NCBI GenBank assembly: GCA_027579435.1
Contig: JANBPK010000916.1
Span: forward strand, 1-18,263
Length of the DNA stretch: 18,263 nt
Direction: 5' to 3'
Source of the DNA: Candolleomyces eurysporus
Lineage: Eukaryota > Basidiomycota > Agaricomycetes > Agaricales > Psathyrellaceae
A program made the translations under genes and the position numbers. The notes under the pieces were generated by a model, which was given only the letters and a program-made list of their open reading frames with translations, was not told where the DNA came from and did not search any database. Each line of letters opens with the position of its first letter. Within the stretch, counting starts at the first letter, position 1. This document shows positions 17,963 through 18,263 of this stretch, one piece after another.

Positions 17963-18263
17963 TGATACGACCGCGTTTGTTTTAGCGAATATAAGTTCAA
18001 TTTTCACGATAATAAACTATAAAAGATGACGCAGTCTGAGTCTCTAAGTACAAGAATAACTACGCTATCAATAAGGTTCATGCGGCTTGAGAAAGAAAAG
18101 AGTTAGTACTATGACTCTAGGGACACAAGAGTTGAAGTTACTCGNGGCTGTCAACTTGAAGCCGCCCTAGTTGTATTATACCCTGACCGGAGAAGCTACT
18201 TGAATTGGTGCCGTGCTNAAAAGTCAGGCAGCTCGACTCAAACGGCTTCAGAAAGTCTTATAC
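17963..18263 (+). repeat. Start of a second plus-oriented LTR, truncated by the window edge
   Basis: It begins TGATACGACCGCGTTTG and follows the LTR at 3935 for about 300 bp with only small differences, mostly transitions. It interrupts the hAT transposase coding sequence. The window ends before the LTR does, so it cannot be seen whether it is a solo LTR or the 5' LTR of a full element. The five bases before it are ACCAG, a candidate target duplication to look for on the far side. Confidence 0.85.

Overview
The window looks like repeat-rich nuclear DNA of a filamentous basidiomycete, probably an Agaricomycete. The evidence is short introns (about 50-60 bp, GT...AG), a Ty3/gypsy Pol of a type common in Agaricomycetes, and a basidiomycete-style hAT transposase. 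Single N bases are concentrated in the transposon sequence, which suggests a consensus of several collapsed copies.

Layout. (1) 1-2673, minus strand: a possible first exon leaving the left edge, then a multi-exon gene (2673 to 371) of unknown function with several reading-frame breaks. (2) 2674-3934: no firm gene; it holds a minisatellite of about 59 bp units (2857-3175), a patch of short inverted repeats and a weak ORF. (3) 3935-5206: a plus-strand LTR. (4) 5371-6967, plus strand: an intron-containing gene of unknown function ('gene X') with its own TATA box and a highly charged C-terminus. (5) 15226 down to 6972, minus strand: a degenerate Ty3/gypsy retrotransposon, reading LTR, primer-binding site, gag, linker, protease, RT, RNase H, integrase. 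Gene X and pol converge, and their stop codons are 4 bp apart. (6) 15227-17962, plus strand: a hAT element with a spliced, degenerate transposase. (7) 17963-18263: the start of another plus-strand LTR that cuts the hAT coding sequence.

The most unusual feature is the 3935-15226 block. Its outer ends are two related but diverged LTRs in INVERTED orientation, both starting TGATACGACC and facing outward, and they enclose two tail-to-tail transcription units. An ordinary LTR element has direct LTRs, and no minus-oriented 3' LTR for the gag-pol element is visible. Either the block is a mosaic (recombination, nesting or misassembly), or it belongs to a family that carries an antisense spliced gene. 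Both LTR subfamilies also carry many dispersed copies of a GCGGCTYGA-like motif.
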